Shown here: in pieces, positions 6,755 through 14,222 of the stretch
Layout: the number at the start of each line of letters is the position of its first letter
Numbering within the stretch: the first letter of the stretch is position 1
Assembly: GCA_005116965.1 (NCBI GenBank)
Contig: SWDG01000027.1
Span: 547,797 to 590,369 of the forward strand
Reading direction: 5' to 3'
DNA length: 42,573 nucleotides
Source of the DNA: Nitrospira sp.
GTDB lineage: Bacteria > Nitrospirota > Nitrospiria > Nitrospirales > Nitrospiraceae
The notes under the pieces: generated by a model
Seen by the model: the letters and a program-made list of their open reading frames with translations, nothing else
Databases searched by the model: none
What the model was told of the DNA's origin: nothing
Made by a program: the position numbers and the translations under genes

Positions 6755-7096
6755 ATGATCAGTAGATACTACCGTGCCATCCTCATCGTGGTTGCGCTTG
6801 GAGCGTTCGTGAGTGTGCCCATGGTGAATGCCTATCCGACCGCAGCGGGTAATGTGAGCCACGCCATCGATCACGCGAAGCAAGCAGTGGCCCATGGTAA
6901 AGAGGGGCATGTTGACGAGCTTGTGAAGCATGCGGAGACGGCGCTTGATTTTGCGGAGATGGGTGGCAAGGGCATAGAGGTGAGAGAAGGCATTCATCAC
7001 CTTAAAGAAGCCATCGCACATACTAAGGCCGGTCACGCTGACGTGGGAGTCGAACACCTTGAGGCCGCCCTCAAGCATTTGTCCGAGATCAATTGA
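6755..7096 (+). CDS. SmbP-like small periplasmic metal-binding protein, second copy
   Basis: A 113-residue protein with GGGGGA before the ATG and a signal peptide (RAILIVVALGAFVSVPMVNA). The mature chain repeats the same helical unit as the divergent neighbour: HAIDHAKQAVAHGKEGH, ELVKHAETALDFAEMGG, HLKEAIAHTKAGHADVG, HLEAALKHLSE. The His spacing (roughly i, i+4, i+7) suits metal coordination. The pair is probably an old duplication that diverged in sequence while keeping about four helical units each. The expected cargo is copper or a similar soft metal, by analogy with SmbP. Confidence 0.8.
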   Translation: MISRYYRAILIVVALGAFVSVPMVNAYPTAAGNVSHAIDHAKQAVAHGKEGHVDELVKHAETALDFAEMGGKGIEVREGIHHLKEAIAHTKAGHADVGVEHLEAALKHLSEIN

Positions 7097-7236
7097 TGGA
7101 CATTATCCCGAGTGCATGCGACTAAGTATTGGGGTTGCGTCTTATTCTGTGTATGCCAGCCGATCAGTGGCCATCTATACGTAAGCAATGGGTTCAGATC
7201 TTGTTTCTTGTATCGCCTGTGACCTAGACGATACCC

Positions 7237-7434
7237 ATGGCTCGACCACTCCGCATCGAATTCCCTGGGGCGCTCTATCACCTGGCCGCCCGAGGAATAC
7301 GCAACAAGACATCGTGTGAAGGGGTCACGAGTTGGCCAAGACAACACAACGAGGGAAATTCAGGGAGCGCATCTGGCTTCGAGATTGAAACACTTCGCGA
7401 GATACGCTCCCGAGACATGCCCAAGAGACTCTAG
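7237..7434 (+). pseudogene. N-terminal fragment of a Y1 (REP-associated, RAYT-type) transposase
   Basis: The first residues, MARPLRIEFPGALYHLAARG, are the well-known start of Y1/RAYT transposases. The similarity ends after about 25 residues and the frame continues as unrelated sequence to a TAG. The HUH motif and catalytic Tyr are absent, so it is a decayed fragment. REP-like repeats lie at 6055 and 7907 on either side. Confidence 0.7.
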
Positions 7435-7451
7435 CGGACTACTGTGCGGAA

Positions 7452-7535
7452 TCACGTTCCTTTCTTGTAGACCCATATGCCAGCGCCCATAAGTCCAAGC
7501 AACGCGACTGTCAATGTTAAGAGGTTAATATCCAT
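7452..7535 (-). CDS. 27-residue single-span membrane peptide
   Basis: ATG at 7535 is preceded by AAAGGAG with a good six-base spacer. The peptide is one hydrophobic helix (INLLTLTVALLGLMGAGIW) ending in VYKKGT, so it should cross the inner membrane once with a short positively charged cytoplasmic tail. The strong ribosome binding site and clean helix argue for a real gene despite the length. No partner is obvious; the neighbours are transposase debris. Confidence 0.5.
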   Translation of the reverse strand: MDINLLTLTVALLGLMGAGIWVYKKGT

Positions 7536-7767
7536 GGTGGCTCCTTTCATCTAAAAGCCTAACTTTAACCATAGGCGCTTCCATCTGGCTTAGCGAGATT
7601 TATAATGTCCCTCACCTGCATGGCGAGCGCATCCATCCCTTCTTCATGATTTCAACCACTTGGCCAACCATGGGAATGGGACAGTTCGACAGAAACCTGC
7701 GGGTGGAGCGTAGCTATCCATTGCCTGCCGATGAAATATGTCATCATTTTCAAAGAATGCAATGAGA

Positions 7768-7788
7768 GTCAGATCTTGTACCGTGCAT
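7768..7788 (+). repeat. GTCAGATCTTG repeat, copy A
   Basis: GTCAGATCTTGTACCGTGCAT shares 19 of 21 bases with copy B at 7962. Copy B has the perfect palindrome TGCACCGTGCA, which is imperfect here. Probably part of a decayed mobile sequence. Confidence 0.4.
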
Positions 7789-7906
7789 GCCACAGAAACA
7801 ACGGTTCGGCCATGCTCTTCGACACCCAAGCAGCCGCTATGCATTGCCCCTCGAGACGAATCCGTTCCCCGTCTCGTTGAGCCATTTTGGCTTATCTAAG
7901 AAATAT

Positions 7907-7930
7907 AAAAGGGTCGGGAGTCTTTATTTG
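7907..7930 (+). repeat. REP-like repeat, copy 2
   Basis: AAAAGGGTCGGGAGTCTTTA shares the core GGGTCGGGAGTCTTTAT with copy 1. It lies 470 bases after the transposase fragment at 7237. Confidence 0.5.
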
Positions 7931-7961
7931 ATAGCCTTGAGTAGCGGAAACTGGAAGGTTG

Positions 7962-7982
7962 GTCAGATCTTGCACCGTGCAT
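7962..7982 (+). repeat. GTCAGATCTTG repeat, copy B
   Basis: GTCAGATCTTGCACCGTGCAT contains the palindrome TGCACCGTGCA and matches copy A at 7768. It is followed at 8015-8024 by a run of ten C. The 7536-8095 gap otherwise holds no supported gene. Confidence 0.4.
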
Positions 7983-8095
7983 CACGCCGAGAAGCAGGCT
8001 TGGCCTCGTTCTCACCCCCCCCCCAGCAGACGCCATACCCTCCGGCCATAATTCCTCGCAGTTGAACCGCTCTGCCAGGCTATGCCCGACGAGCA

Positions 8096-8683
8096 CTAGG
8101 CCGCTGGGCGCATACGATTGGCAAATGCGAGCGGCGCTGCCTTTCTGTCTGACGCAGCAACGGTCAGCAATGGCCGTGCGGTATAACTGGTCTGCTGCGC
8201 GACCCAGACTGCGGGAATTTGTTGGATGGCGATGTTGTAGAGGTTGACGGACTCATTGTAGAACTCACGACGATCGGCAATGGTGCTTTCCAGGACGGAT
8301 ATGCGTTGCTGAACCGCCAGGAACTCTTGATTGGCTTTGAGATCCGGATACTGTTCCGCGACTGCGAAGAGCTGCCCTAACGCGCCTGCGACTTGATTTT
8401 CTGCCTTCGCCTTATCATCGATATCGCGGCTTGCGCCATAGGCATTGCGGGCTCTGATGACGGCTTCAAGCGTCTCCCGTTCGTGCACCATGTAACTGTT
8501 GCACACCTCGACGAGTTTGGGCAGCTCGTCATGTTGCTGCTTTAAAATGACGTCGATATTCGACCAGGCCTTGTCGATATTGTTCGACAGCCGAACCAGC
8601 AGGTTATAGACACCGACTACATAGGCGATCAGCAAAACCAGCCCGATGCCCAACAGCGATCCCACGACTAATGTGCCGTTCAT
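8096..8683 (-). CDS. lemA: LemA family protein
   Basis: A 195-residue protein with AAAGGAG upstream of its ATG. One N-terminal membrane segment (VVGSLLGIGLVLLIAYVVGV) is followed by the signature LemA region: YNLLVRLSNNIDKAWSNIDV, then KQQHDELPKLVEVC, then ARNAYGAS, then LKANQEFLAVQQRI and RREFYNESVNLYN. LemA proteins are membrane-anchored helical bundles of uncertain biochemical role. It is the second gene of a two-gene unit after the zinc-finger/GIDE protein (21-base gap). Bacterial GIDE-type proteins are known to occur beside LemA, which points to one membrane-associated complex. Confidence 0.88.
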   Translation of the reverse strand: MNGTLVVGSLLGIGLVLLIAYVVGVYNLLVRLSNNIDKAWSNIDVILKQQHDELPKLVEVCNSYMVHERETLEAVIRARNAYGASRDIDDKAKAENQVAGALGQLFAVAEQYPDLKANQEFLAVQQRISVLESTIADRREFYNESVNLYNIAIQQIPAVWVAQQTSYTARPLLTVAASDRKAAPLAFANRMRPAA

Positions 8684-8704
8684 GGATATGCTCCTTTGCC
8701 AAGG

Positions 8705-10006
8705 TCACGAGGGGTCAAGGGTTCTCACGTATCGATTGAGGAACAGGGCCGCGCAGGCCGCCACACACACCAGCCCACCCAGGAAACCGGCCCACATCTG
8801 CCAGGTCAATCGAGACAGTAAATCTTTTTCACTGGGATCAGAAATGATAAAGGCATGGTCAGGGCTGTCGCCGATAAAGAGCCTGGACTCGTTGGGAATG
8901 TGGTGGCTCATCCCCTGAGGCGCAAGGGCGGTTCCTAGGACATAGATGGATTCGTCCTGCCTGATAAGGGCTTCCCGACACCGCAAGGTCTTGCTGCCCA
9001 TCCATCCATGAGTGGCAATCCCTAATCGCCGTACGCCGGCGAGAGCGAGAGGAGGCAATTCTCCCAGCCAATTGGCTTTGGAAATCCGCTCGTCCGGCAA
9101 GATTAATGTGGCGCCAGCAGGAACCACGAGCACCCGCCCGGTTGCATCACGCACGAAAAATGGCCGTTCCGATGTGCCGCTCGCAATCGTTTTCCAGCGG
9201 GTGTTTTTCCAAGAACGGACCCGCTCTTCGACCGCGTAGGAGTAGAACACGCAGGGCAGTTCGTTGAACGGCGAGGTCAGAAGCTCACCCTCGGCCTCTG
9301 CCTGTCCACTGATTTCAACCAAGCCAAGGGCGAGCGAACGGATGGGCGACGTCGGAATGCTTTCAATGAGGCGCTTGCGCTGCTGAACTGTCCAGCCATA
9401 CCAGAACAACCCGAGGCCTCCGACTGCGCCACCTATGAGGTAGAACAACATGGCATCCGGCGGTCGGATCCAGCGGGTGGTGTGGAGGAATTTCTGGATT
9501 CCAGCGACGAAGATGAGCCCCGCGATGGCTAGCGCTACTCCAAAAAAGAGACCCCAAAACCACATATTCCCTGGGGCGGCGTTTCCGCGCGTGAGCTGAT
9601 CATCAGCGATGGGCTGGAGGGTTTTCGTCCGAGCAACAGCGCGGGCATAAAGCTCTTGCTCATCGATCCGGATTGTCACTGCGGCTCCCTTGTACGTCTC
9701 GTTGAGGTGAGTCAGGCATCCACAAGAAAGCCACCATCCCTGACAAACATTGCACCTTTCGATCATAGTCCCGGCTATCGCCTCAGATTCCATCTGAATG
9801 GCGCATCGAGGGCATTTCGTCTGCGTTCGGACCGCCACACCTCCACTACTGCCCACTGCTTGATTGAGAGACAGGTAATCTTCCACGAAGCAATTGACTT
9901 CTCCGGCATCGAGCCACAACCCGTGGCCTGAGGGGCAGACATCGAGATCAGGACCTTGGGCCGTTGGGAGCCTGAGCAGGTCGTTGTCGCAATCGAGACA
10001 TTTCAT
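8705..10006 (-). CDS. Membrane protein with two zf-TFIIB-type zinc ribbons and a GIDE-like domain
   Basis: A 433-residue protein taken from ATG 10006, because the cysteine motif starts right there; a TTG 45 bases upstream is possible. Residues 1-35 hold a TFIIB-like ribbon (MKCLDC, then CPSGHGLWLDAGE). A second ribbon follows (TKCPRC, then CNVCQGWWLSCG). Two membrane segments (FWGLFFGVALAIAGLIFVAG and AMLFYLIGGAVGGLGLFWYG) precede the GIDE-type region: SLALGLVEISGQAEAEG, LTSPFNELPCVFYSYAVEER, FFVRDATGRVLVVPAGA. A last helix (GFLGGLVCVAACAALFL) ends it. This layout mirrors the mitochondrial MULAN/GIDE ligase membrane module without its RING finger. Co-transcribed with lemA. Function unknown; membrane stress or quality control is a guess. 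Confidence 0.7.
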   Translation of the reverse strand: MKCLDCDNDLLRLPTAQGPDLDVCPSGHGLWLDAGEVNCFVEDYLSLNQAVGSSGGVAVRTQTKCPRCAIQMESEAIAGTMIERCNVCQGWWLSCGCLTHLNETYKGAAVTIRIDEQELYARAVARTKTLQPIADDQLTRGNAAPGNMWFWGLFFGVALAIAGLIFVAGIQKFLHTTRWIRPPDAMLFYLIGGAVGGLGLFWYGWTVQQRKRLIESIPTSPIRSLALGLVEISGQAEAEGELLTSPFNELPCVFYSYAVEERVRSWKNTRWKTIASGTSERPFFVRDATGRVLVVPAGATLILPDERISKANWLGELPPLALAGVRRLGIATHGWMGSKTLRCREALIRQDESIYVLGTALAPQGMSHHIPNESRLFIGDSPDHAFIISDPSEKDLLSRLTWQMWAGFLGGLVCVAACAALFLNRYVRTLDPS

Positions 10007-10299
10007 AGAAAAGAGGTCTTTCAACTGTAGCAAGATTCGAGGCTGTGTCAATTAAGTCGGCCTGTAACTGCTCAACAAATCAGGTAAAGCAAATAGGAGA
10101 GGCTGTTGTTCTCATGACTTCGCGGGCTGATCGGCCATTCCATGCTCGGCGGACAAACGACAAGCGTGATTTAGCTCCCCTCGACCGTTCTTTCTTTCAC
10201 TGCGCAAGAGCGGCCCTCATCAGAATCCCTTGCGTTCGAGCATTTCCAAGATATACGTTACATCGAGATCACGCTGAACCATGACAGGAGAAGAAACAG

Positions 10300-10767
10300 A
10301 TGAGAACAACCATCTTCGTGACCACGTTGCTCTGTTGCGCCATGATCGTTGCGGCAAGTCAGGCTGAGGAAATTGGGAGTGTCGACACGGAATTCAAATG
10401 GTTGGGGCCAGATCACAAAATTGTGGTGGAAGCATTTGACGACCCTAAGATTGAAGGCATCACGTGTTATCTGAGTCGATCCAAAAAAGGTGGCCTGAAA
10501 GGCATGGTTGGATTGGCTGAGGAAACCTCCGATGCCTCACTAGCCTGTCGTCAAGTCGGTCCTATTCGCGTTGTGAGTGAGCCGAAAGAAGGGGAACGGG
10601 TGTTCAGTGAGAGTCGGTCCCTGATTTTTAAGAGCCTCCAAGTTGTCCGTTTTTTCGACAAGAAACGCCAGACCTACGTGTATCTCGCCTATAGCGATCG
10701 CGTGATCGAAGGCTCGCCACAAAATTCAATCTCCACCGTACCGATCCAATCCTGGCCCGGTCGGTAA
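10300..10767 (+). CDS. CreA family secreted protein
   Basis: A 155-residue protein with GGAG ten bases before the ATG and a signal peptide ([20 protein letters not shown]). The mature part has the CreA signatures: [40 protein letters not shown], then '[16 protein letters not shown]'-like text and [17 protein letters not shown]. CreA is a small conserved exported protein of unknown function, named after the E. coli cre region but not itself a regulator. A weak promoter (TTGCGT at 10230-10235, 16 bases, TATACG at 10252-10257) precedes it. It stands alone. Confidence 0.85.
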   Translation: MRTTIFVTTLLCCAMIVAASQAEEIGSVDTEFKWLGPDHKIVVEAFDDPKIEGITCYLSRSKKGGLKGMVGLAEETSDASLACRQVGPIRVVSEPKEGERVFSESRSLIFKSLQVVRFFDKKRQTYVYLAYSDRVIEGSPQNSISTVPIQSWPGR

Positions 10768-10918
10768 GGATCAGGAGAAATTTTAGCTACACGTGTTTCA
10801 GCGTCGAGTAAGAGGGGCCGTGGTGAGCTAGCCTGGGTTTCGTGAATCCAAATAATCGAGTCACTCTTACCATCTCAATCACCTGCCCCACCCTTCTTGT
10901 TTGTTATAATCCGAGACT

Positions 10919-11527
10919 GTGGGACGACGATATCGCATCAGCTCCGCCATCACGCTCTCATACTTGCTCTCCACCCTGCTCATTCTGAATGGATGCTCCC
11001 CTACACTATCTCCCTCCGCCGTCCACTTTCCCATCACCAACGGCTCCCATACGCGGTTGCCTAGCGCGCAGCAGCGCATCCTGATCTGGGGAGATCCGCT
11101 CCTCGCCCGTGTAGCTAACGAATGGCTCAGGTCTCATCACTATTCCAACATCCTCATGCCCCCTCAGATTCCCTACCTCCCATCGGATCGCCAGGTGGCG
11201 CTTGCGGCCGCGGCAGAGGTAAATGCCACATTTGTGCTCATCCTGGAGCGGGAGGAACTATAGGAAGGGGCATTGATCCAAGCGAGCTGTGGCGCACGCT
11301 TCAACATTACCGTCGATGTGCGAGGTCTTTCAGTGGAACACGAAGCAAGCGTCCTGCGGGGCGGCGCTCATTACCCGCACTGCGTCGAACCTAACGAGCA
11401 GACCGTTCGGCATCTGACTTGCCAAGCCCTCGCTACCGCCTGGGGCTTCCGCTCAGCCGGACAGCTTGAGATTCCCTCACACCTGGCATGTACGGCTGGC
11501 CAGAACACCCCCGCGCCAAACCGCTAG
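10919..11527 (+). pseudogene. Lipoprotein gene interrupted by an in-frame TAG
   Basis: From GTG 10919 the frame encodes a lipoprotein signal (ITLSYLLSTLLILNGC). It continues with IWGDPLLARVANEWLRSHHY and ends at TAG 11261-11263 after LILEREEL. The same frame then stays open for 88 more codons (FNITVDVRGLSVEHEASVLR, HLTCQALATAWGFRSAGQLE) to a TAG at 11525. Two halves in one frame with no shift mean one nonsense mutation in an otherwise intact gene of about 202 codons. Alternatives are readthrough, or restart at TTG 11273, which would lack export. A TATAAT at 10905-10910 is so close to the GTG that the message would be leaderless or nearly so. Confidence 0.65.
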
Positions 11528-11546
11528 ATCCACACACGGGATGAGT

Positions 11547-11570
11547 GAAAAGGGTCGGGACTCTTTTTTA
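11547..11570 (+). repeat. REP-like repeat, copy 3
   Basis: AAAAGGGTCGGGACTCTTTT is the same core with one change (GAC for GAG). It abuts the truncated transposase reading frame that begins at 11571, so the repeat marks the deletion or insertion junction. Confidence 0.5.
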
Positions 11571-12014
11571 CGCCGCTGGATCACCGTCACCCACACCCAA
11601 CGCTGGCATTCGCACCATAACACCGCCGGCACTGGTCCGGTCTATCAAGGCCGCTTCAGGTCATTTCCAGTCCAAACCGATGCGCATTTCCTGACAGTCG
11701 CCCGCTACGTGGAGCGTAATGCGCTGCGGGCCAAACTGGTCAGACAGGCTGAAAATTGGCGATGGTCTAGTTTGTGGCGACGAGCCCAAGGCGATCCAAA
11801 AATCACGACCTGGCTGAGTGACTGGCCGGTGGACCTACCACGAAATTGGGGCGCGCGGGTGAATCGTCCTGAAACCGGCGAGGATTTGGACAGGCTCCGG
11901 ATCAGTGTGCAGCGTGGCCGTCCATTTGGTGAAGAAGGCTGGGTGCGCCGCATGGCGAAACGGTTTGGCATGGAGTCAACCTTGCGCCCTCGGGGACGCC
12001 CGAAAGGCTCTTGA
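11571..12014 (+). pseudogene. C-terminal fragment of a REP-associated (Y1/RAYT) transposase
   Basis: About 147 residues: RRWITVTHTQRWHSHHNTAG, VYQGRFRSFPVQTDAHFLTV, ARYVERNALRAKLV, WRWSSLWRR and the tail ESTLRPRGRPKGS. This is the second half of a RAYT protein. The first half with the HUH motif is missing and replaced by a REP-like repeat. The fragment is of a different subgroup from the N-terminal piece at 7237, so the two are not one split gene. Not expected to be active. Confidence 0.78.
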
Positions 12015-12104
12015 ACACTGACGCAGCTGCAGTTCATCCTCGACATTTGACTGAATCATGCCCCCGTGGCAGAAACCTCGATCCTATTCCAGCGGTGGCT
12101 GCCG

Positions 12105-12623
12105 ATGCGCTATCTCATAATTCTTGGAATGGTCGTGCTGGGAGTGATCATCTTTTTGTGGGAACGTCACCGCCACGCGCCGACCCATGTGAGCAACACG
12201 GCCTATGACCTGCTGCTGTCCACCCTGTTGTCACACAGCGTACCCGAAGTATCGGTCGACCAGGTCGAATCGGGGCAGTATCGTGTACTCGATGCCCGTA
12301 CGTACCGAGAATTTGAGGTGAGTCATATTGCAGGAGCGACTTGGGTAGGCTACGACGATTTTGATCTGGCCCGGCTGGTCGGAATTGACACACAGGCATC
12401 AGTGGCAGTCTATTGTTCAGTGGGGTACCGCAGCGAGCGTATTGCGGAACGACTGCTCCAGCAAGGATATACCCATGTCGTCAATGTCTATGGCGGCATC
12501 TTCCAATGGGTCAACACAAGGCACCCTGTCGTGACCCAAAATGGTGCCGAAACAGAACGGATACACGCCTACTCCAAATCATGGGGTGTCTGGCTCACAC
12601 GCGGAGAACCCATCTACGAATAG
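12105..12623 (+). CDS. Membrane-anchored rhodanese-like sulfurtransferase
   Basis: A 172-residue protein from ATG 12105, preceded by a GGTGG; a GTG at 12066 lacks a ribosome binding site. An N-terminal anchor (MRYLIILGMVVLGVIIFLWE) places the domain outside the cytoplasm or on the membrane. The rhodanese domain shows VLDARTYREFEVSHIAGA and the active-site loop YCSVGYRSERIAERL with the sulfur-carrying Cys, then VVNVYGGIFQWVN. Single-domain rhodaneses move sulfane sulfur, for example to thiols or cyanide; the acceptor here is unknown. A decayed copy of its last 50 codons lies at 15697-15849. Confidence 0.85.
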   Translation: MRYLIILGMVVLGVIIFLWERHRHAPTHVSNTAYDLLLSTLLSHSVPEVSVDQVESGQYRVLDARTYREFEVSHIAGATWVGYDDFDLARLVGIDTQASVAVYCSVGYRSERIAERLLQQGYTHVVNVYGGIFQWVNTRHPVVTQNGAETERIHAYSKSWGVWLTRGEPIYE

Positions 12624-12666
12624 GAACGGGGAAATGAGTTTGGATGAGTTGGCCGGGGTTTGAAGT

Positions 12667-12686
12667 ACAGGGATCGGGAGTCTTTT
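12667..12686 (+). repeat. REP-like repeat, copy 4
   Basis: ACAGGGATCGGGAGTCTTTT keeps the core with one change. It lies 44 bases after the rhodanese gene. The rest of the 12624-12952 gap shows no supported gene. Confidence 0.45.
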
Positions 12687-12952
12687 CTGAGAAACCATTT
12701 CCCTGCAAGCAGAAAGTAATGGGGATATTCTGAATTTCTCGCCCCGTGACAATCCGAGGCTTTTCTCGCCTCCCCTATCGACTCAGGAATGATGGATTGG
12801 CCGTCGATTTTGCAGTAGACTTACCGTTGGCGTGGACTTGTTCGTTGGGTTAATTCGGTTTTCATATGAGTGGCCCGACTCGCGAATGCCCCTCCTGAAA
12901 AAACATTTCAGCCCCCCATGGTGTAACGATTTCGTTGAAAGGTTGGTGATCG

Positions 12953-13465
12953 ATGCGGCGTGTTTACTTTGCGATGCTCTTGATTCTGACCTGTGCGGCA
13001 GGCGCAAGTCCACGGTTCATTGTGGCCGCAAATTCTCTCGAAGAGGCGGAATTTGCATATGAGCGTGGCGAGTATACGCAGGCGGCTCGCCTGTTCAGTC
13101 CCCTGGCGGAGCAAGGCGTGGCATCAGCCCAGTTCTATCTAGGCTTGATGCATGAAAAAGGACGCGGTGTCCGACAGGACAACCCAACGGCGCTGGCGTG
13201 GTTTCGTAAGGCGGCAGCGCAGGGCTACGCTGGTCCGCAGAGCAATCTGGGTCTGATGTACGAGAGGGGACGGGGCGTCCGGAAAGACATGGTGCGCGCG
13301 CTCATGTGGTACCACATCGCTGGCACCCTGTTACATGGCGAGGAGGGAAAGGCAGCCGTGAAGCGTCGAGACTATCTGACCTCACACATGACGACCGAGC
13401 AGATCGAACAGGCGCAGGAAATGGCACTACGTTGTCAACAGTCCCAGTTCAAGCAATGCGATTAG
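12953..13465 (+). CDS. Secreted Sel1-repeat protein
   Basis: A 170-residue protein with GAAAGG upstream and a signal peptide (YFAMLLILTCAAGASP). A TPR-like start (AEFAYERGEYTQAARLFSPL) is followed by two full Sel1 repeats: ASAQFYLGLMHEKGRGVRQD and GPQSNLGLMYERGRGVRKDM. The second ends in RALMWYHIAG. The tail (TTEQIEQAQEMALRC) is typical of Sel1 proteins. Such proteins act as periplasmic or outer-membrane scaffolds for protein contacts. No partner gene is adjacent. Confidence 0.82.
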   Translation: MRRVYFAMLLILTCAAGASPRFIVAANSLEEAEFAYERGEYTQAARLFSPLAEQGVASAQFYLGLMHEKGRGVRQDNPTALAWFRKAAAQGYAGPQSNLGLMYERGRGVRKDMVRALMWYHIAGTLLHGEEGKAAVKRRDYLTSHMTTEQIEQAQEMALRCQQSQFKQCD

Positions 13466-13632
13466 ATCAGGATTCCTCCAACAGGAAGGGGGGCAAGTAC
13501 GCGGTGTGAATTCACGGTTAGCGAAAAGAACAGGTGCCGGCTCAGAATGCCCTCTTTGCTCGCTTCCAACAAAGCGGACAGTCTGGGCATGTTGATGAAG
13601 ACAAGCGGCATATATTATCATTCTTGGACTTA

Positions 13633-13663
13633 CCTGCCTATGAGGCAGGGATGAGTTCTTTTT
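13633..13663 (+). terminator. Possible rho-independent terminator
   Basis: CCTGCCT-ATG-AGGCAGG (13633-13649) makes a seven-pair hairpin followed within ten bases by a T-rich run (TTCTTTTTT). It lies 168 bases after the Sel1 gene. The rest of 13466-13801 has no supported gene. Confidence 0.4.
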
Positions 13664-13801
13664 TCTGGATAATATTTGGGGCTTCTGATGCTGTCAGTCA
13701 TCGCGAATAACAATCTACAGGTGTATGGAAAACTATACCCGTTCGCACATTCATCTATATGGAGCTTGGTAAATCGGCGTCCTGGTCAGAGGGATAGCGC
13801 G

Positions 13802-14122
13802 ATGTCACTCTCAGAGAGAATCAGTGACTTACCCGCAGTTCAGAGTCATTTCACTCTACAATCCTCTGTATTGAGTCGAACATGCGTAGCCATTCTGATC
13901 TTATCCATATGCCTCGTCTTGCAAGTACTGGGCACACCGATGGGGTTTATTGACCTGCTCACGCCCGATGCGTCAGCGGAATCCTCGCTCTCTGAGGGCT
14001 TCTCGATTCCTACTGAACCTACTGAAGTAATGAGACCAACCAATCCTCGTTTCTTCATCGAGGCGCCCCCCCTCTTCTATCATGTTTTACTTAGTGACTT
14101 AATATTTCATCCTCCTCACTAA
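13802..14122 (+). CDS. Hypothetical membrane-anchored small protein
   Basis: A 106-residue protein taken from ATG 13802, which follows AGAGGGA; the frame is open further up to 13676 without a good site. One hydrophobic segment (TCVAILILSICLVLQVLGTP) is followed by MGFIDLLTPDASAE and a proline-rich tail ending DLIFHPPH. It should be a bitopic membrane or slowly cleaved exported protein. I do not recognise the family. Its coding character is moderate. Confidence 0.45.
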   Translation: MSLSERISDLPAVQSHFTLQSSVLSRTCVAILILSICLVLQVLGTPMGFIDLLTPDASAESSLSEGFSIPTEPTEVMRPTNPRFFIEAPPLFYHVLLSDLIFHPPH

Positions 14123-14147
14123 ATAGCGACTCTCCTGACACACAAAC

Positions 14148-14185
14148 GCCCGAAAAACGTCTGAATAATTCGTTCTCTTTCGGGC
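14148..14185. other. Inverted repeat upstream of the Gfo/Idh/MocA gene
   Basis: GCCCGAAA (14148-14155) and TTTCGGGC (14178-14185) pair perfectly over a 22-base loop, which itself contains AACG/CGTT. It sits 38 bases before the next start and could be a terminator for the upstream gene or a 5'-leader structure. Confidence 0.3.
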
Positions 14186-14222
14186 CTGGCTTCGTTGGAT
14201 TCCATTTTAAGGAGGCGTCTTC

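Noticed and set aside
8015-8024. Run of ten C as a possible phase-variation tract
   Set aside because: It lies in debris between genes, not in a coding region or core promoter that it could switch.
7237-12014. One transposase gene split into the N-terminal piece at 7237 and the C-terminal piece at 11571
   Set aside because: The two pieces belong to different RAYT subgroups and are separated by intact unrelated genes on the other strand.
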